This document shows positions 63,341 to 64,000 of a stretch of DNA of 64,000 nucleotides, in pieces. The notes under the pieces are model-generated. The model saw only the letters and a program-made list of their open reading frames with translations. It was not told the DNA's origin and made no database searches. The position numbers and the translations under genes are program-made. This stretch comes from Amphritea atlantica (GTDB taxonomy: Bacteria; Pseudomonadota; Gammaproteobacteria; Pseudomonadales; Balneatricaceae), in NCBI RefSeq assembly GCF_900111095.1, contig NZ_FOGB01000003.1, positions 251,645 through 315,644 of the forward strand. The letters run 5' to 3'. Position 1 is the stretch's first letter; the number at the start of each line of letters is the position of its first letter.

Positions 63341-63673
63341 TTAAAGCGATTTTGGTGCAAACATAATAATCGCCATACCGGTCAGTGCCACCATCCCCCC
63401 AAGCAGATCCCAGGAGGTCGGTTTGATACCATCCACCAGCCATAACCAGAGCAACGCGACAACGATATAGACACCGCCATAGGCCGCATAAACCCGCCCG
63501 GCGGCGGTAGGATGCAGGGATAACAGCCAGGCAAACAGCATCAGGCTAAGCGCTGCAGGAAGCAACAGCCAGATACTCTTATCCTGTTTAAGCCAGAGGT
63601 ATGGCAGATAGCAGCCAACAATCTCAGCAACGGCTGTGACCATAAAAAGGGCGATGGTTTTAATTTCAAACAT
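63341..63673 (-). CDS. YnfA family (UPF0060) membrane protein
   Basis: 110 aa, four membrane helices, family pattern [25 protein letters not shown] and [17 protein letters not shown]. YnfA resembles small multidrug-resistance pumps. It starts the four-gene minus-strand run at this end. Confidence 0.92.
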   Translation of the reverse strand: MFEIKTIALFMVTAVAEIVGCYLPYLWLKQDKSIWLLLPAALSLMLFAWLLSLHPTAAGRVYAAYGGVYIVVALLWLWLVDGIKPTSWDLLGGMVALTGMAIIMFAPKSL

Positions 63674-63753
63674 AAAAAGAGAACGTCCATTGGCTGGATA
63701 ATATAACCGGGAATCGGTCAGTAAATCTGCGTCAGTACCCCAGCCGGAAATAT

Positions 63754-64000
63754 TCAGCTAGCGTATACCGCCTGAAAAGCAGCGTAAGCGCTCAGCATTA
63801 TAATAATCACTACCGCAGCGATCACCGGCTGGTCCGGCCCCATCTCATCGCTGAGGCCATCACGTTTCGCTTTCGCCAGATCATCCGGATGATAAACACC
63901 TTTACGGCAGAAGAGAATGGTGACAAAGAACATTCCGGTCACCGCCATGAACACATGCAGCGTATAGGTAAACGCTTTCAGCGATTCAGGACTATCAATC
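63754..64000 (-). CDS. membrane protein, 5' part cut by window edge
   Basis: 82 codons visible, open to the right edge. A GTG at 63954 would make 66 aa, but the frame continues in good sequence ([14 protein letters not shown]), so the start is likely outside. Two hydrophobic helices ([16 protein letters not shown] and [17 protein letters not shown]) flank a polar loop [16 protein letters not shown] do not recognise the family. Confidence 0.6.
   Translation of the reverse strand, partial: IDSPESLKAFTYTLHVFMAVTGMFFVTILFCRKGVYHPDDLAKAKRDGLSDEMGPDQPVIAAVVIIIMLSAYAAFQAVYAS

Overview
The window reads as chromosomal DNA of a marine gammaproteobacterium, most likely of the Oceanospirillales (Amphritea/Neptunomonas/Marinobacterium-like). 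This is inferred from family-level recognition of alaA, htpX, yaeQ, syd, ygiQ, rlmF, phasins, a TctABC transporter and a hup-type hydrogenase cluster. No ribosomal RNA, phage, transposase, integrase or CRISPR array was seen.

Layout. 1-241: a minus-strand tRNA block, tRNA-Val(TAC), a broken tRNA-Asp copy, and the 5' part of tRNA-Asp(GTC) cut by the window edge. 0.4-17.4 kb: mostly housekeeping and small conserved genes (syd, a YajG lipoprotein, a Tag-like glycosylase, msrB, alaA, an HDOD protein, a DEDDh exonuclease, an rRNA-type methyltransferase, htpX, ygiQ, a thioesterase, a DUF455 protein, yaeQ, a YkgJ-type protein, ndpA/yejK). An unassigned structured RNA candidate lies at about 15.19 kb. 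17.5-18.4 kb: two tandem phasin cassettes, each with its own promoter, a matching pair of palindromic operators and a terminator. 18.5-19.9 kb: a RimB-like protease domain fused to a RimK ligase.

20.0-31.6 kb: a minus-strand uptake [NiFe]-hydrogenase operon in the order hupS-hupL-hupC-(higA)-hupD-hupF-hupG-hupH-hupI-hupJ-hupK-hypA-hypB-hupR. A sigma-54-type promoter precedes hupS. HupS carries the two extra cysteines of oxygen-tolerant membrane-bound enzymes. A bacteriohemerythrin is transcribed divergently. hypC-like hupF is present, but hypD, hypE and hypF are not in the window. The operon contains an orphan HigA antitoxin gene, a 12-bp tandem repeat array, and a HybE/HupJ with a pentapeptide-repeat insert.

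32.3-32.7 kb: two sibling small RNA candidates with nearly the same terminator hairpin and a C-rich, anti-Shine-Dalgarno-like loop. 32.8-46.2 kb: hisC, an AraC regulator with an outer-membrane transporter, MFS permease and amidase, a degenerate GGDEF protein, a type III ornithine/lysine decarboxylase, a CBS protein, a DUF1127/MocR divergent pair, and rlmF.

46.3-61.6 kb: a catabolic region with an EamA permease, HpaR-type MarR regulator, succinate-semialdehyde-type dehydrogenase, outer-membrane porin, second aldehyde dehydrogenase, an E. coli-type tyrS, UspA, TctC-TctB-TctA, a LuxR-type regulator, a class III aminotransferase and a Bcr/CflA-type permease. One 18-bp palindrome (consensus RTCAACC-N4-GGTYGAT) occurs five times here. 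It lies before the porin, before uspA-tctCBA, before the aminotransferase, and before each of two non-coding, terminator-capped intervals. In every case a plausible -10 box lies about 31-34 bp downstream of its centre. I read this as an uncharacterised activator regulon, probably run by the local LuxR-type protein and possibly including two small RNAs. It is the strongest candidate here for an undescribed system. 61.6-64.0 kb: a minus-strand run of small genes (DUF2306, DinB, DUF1272, VOC, YnfA) ending in a membrane protein cut by the right edge.
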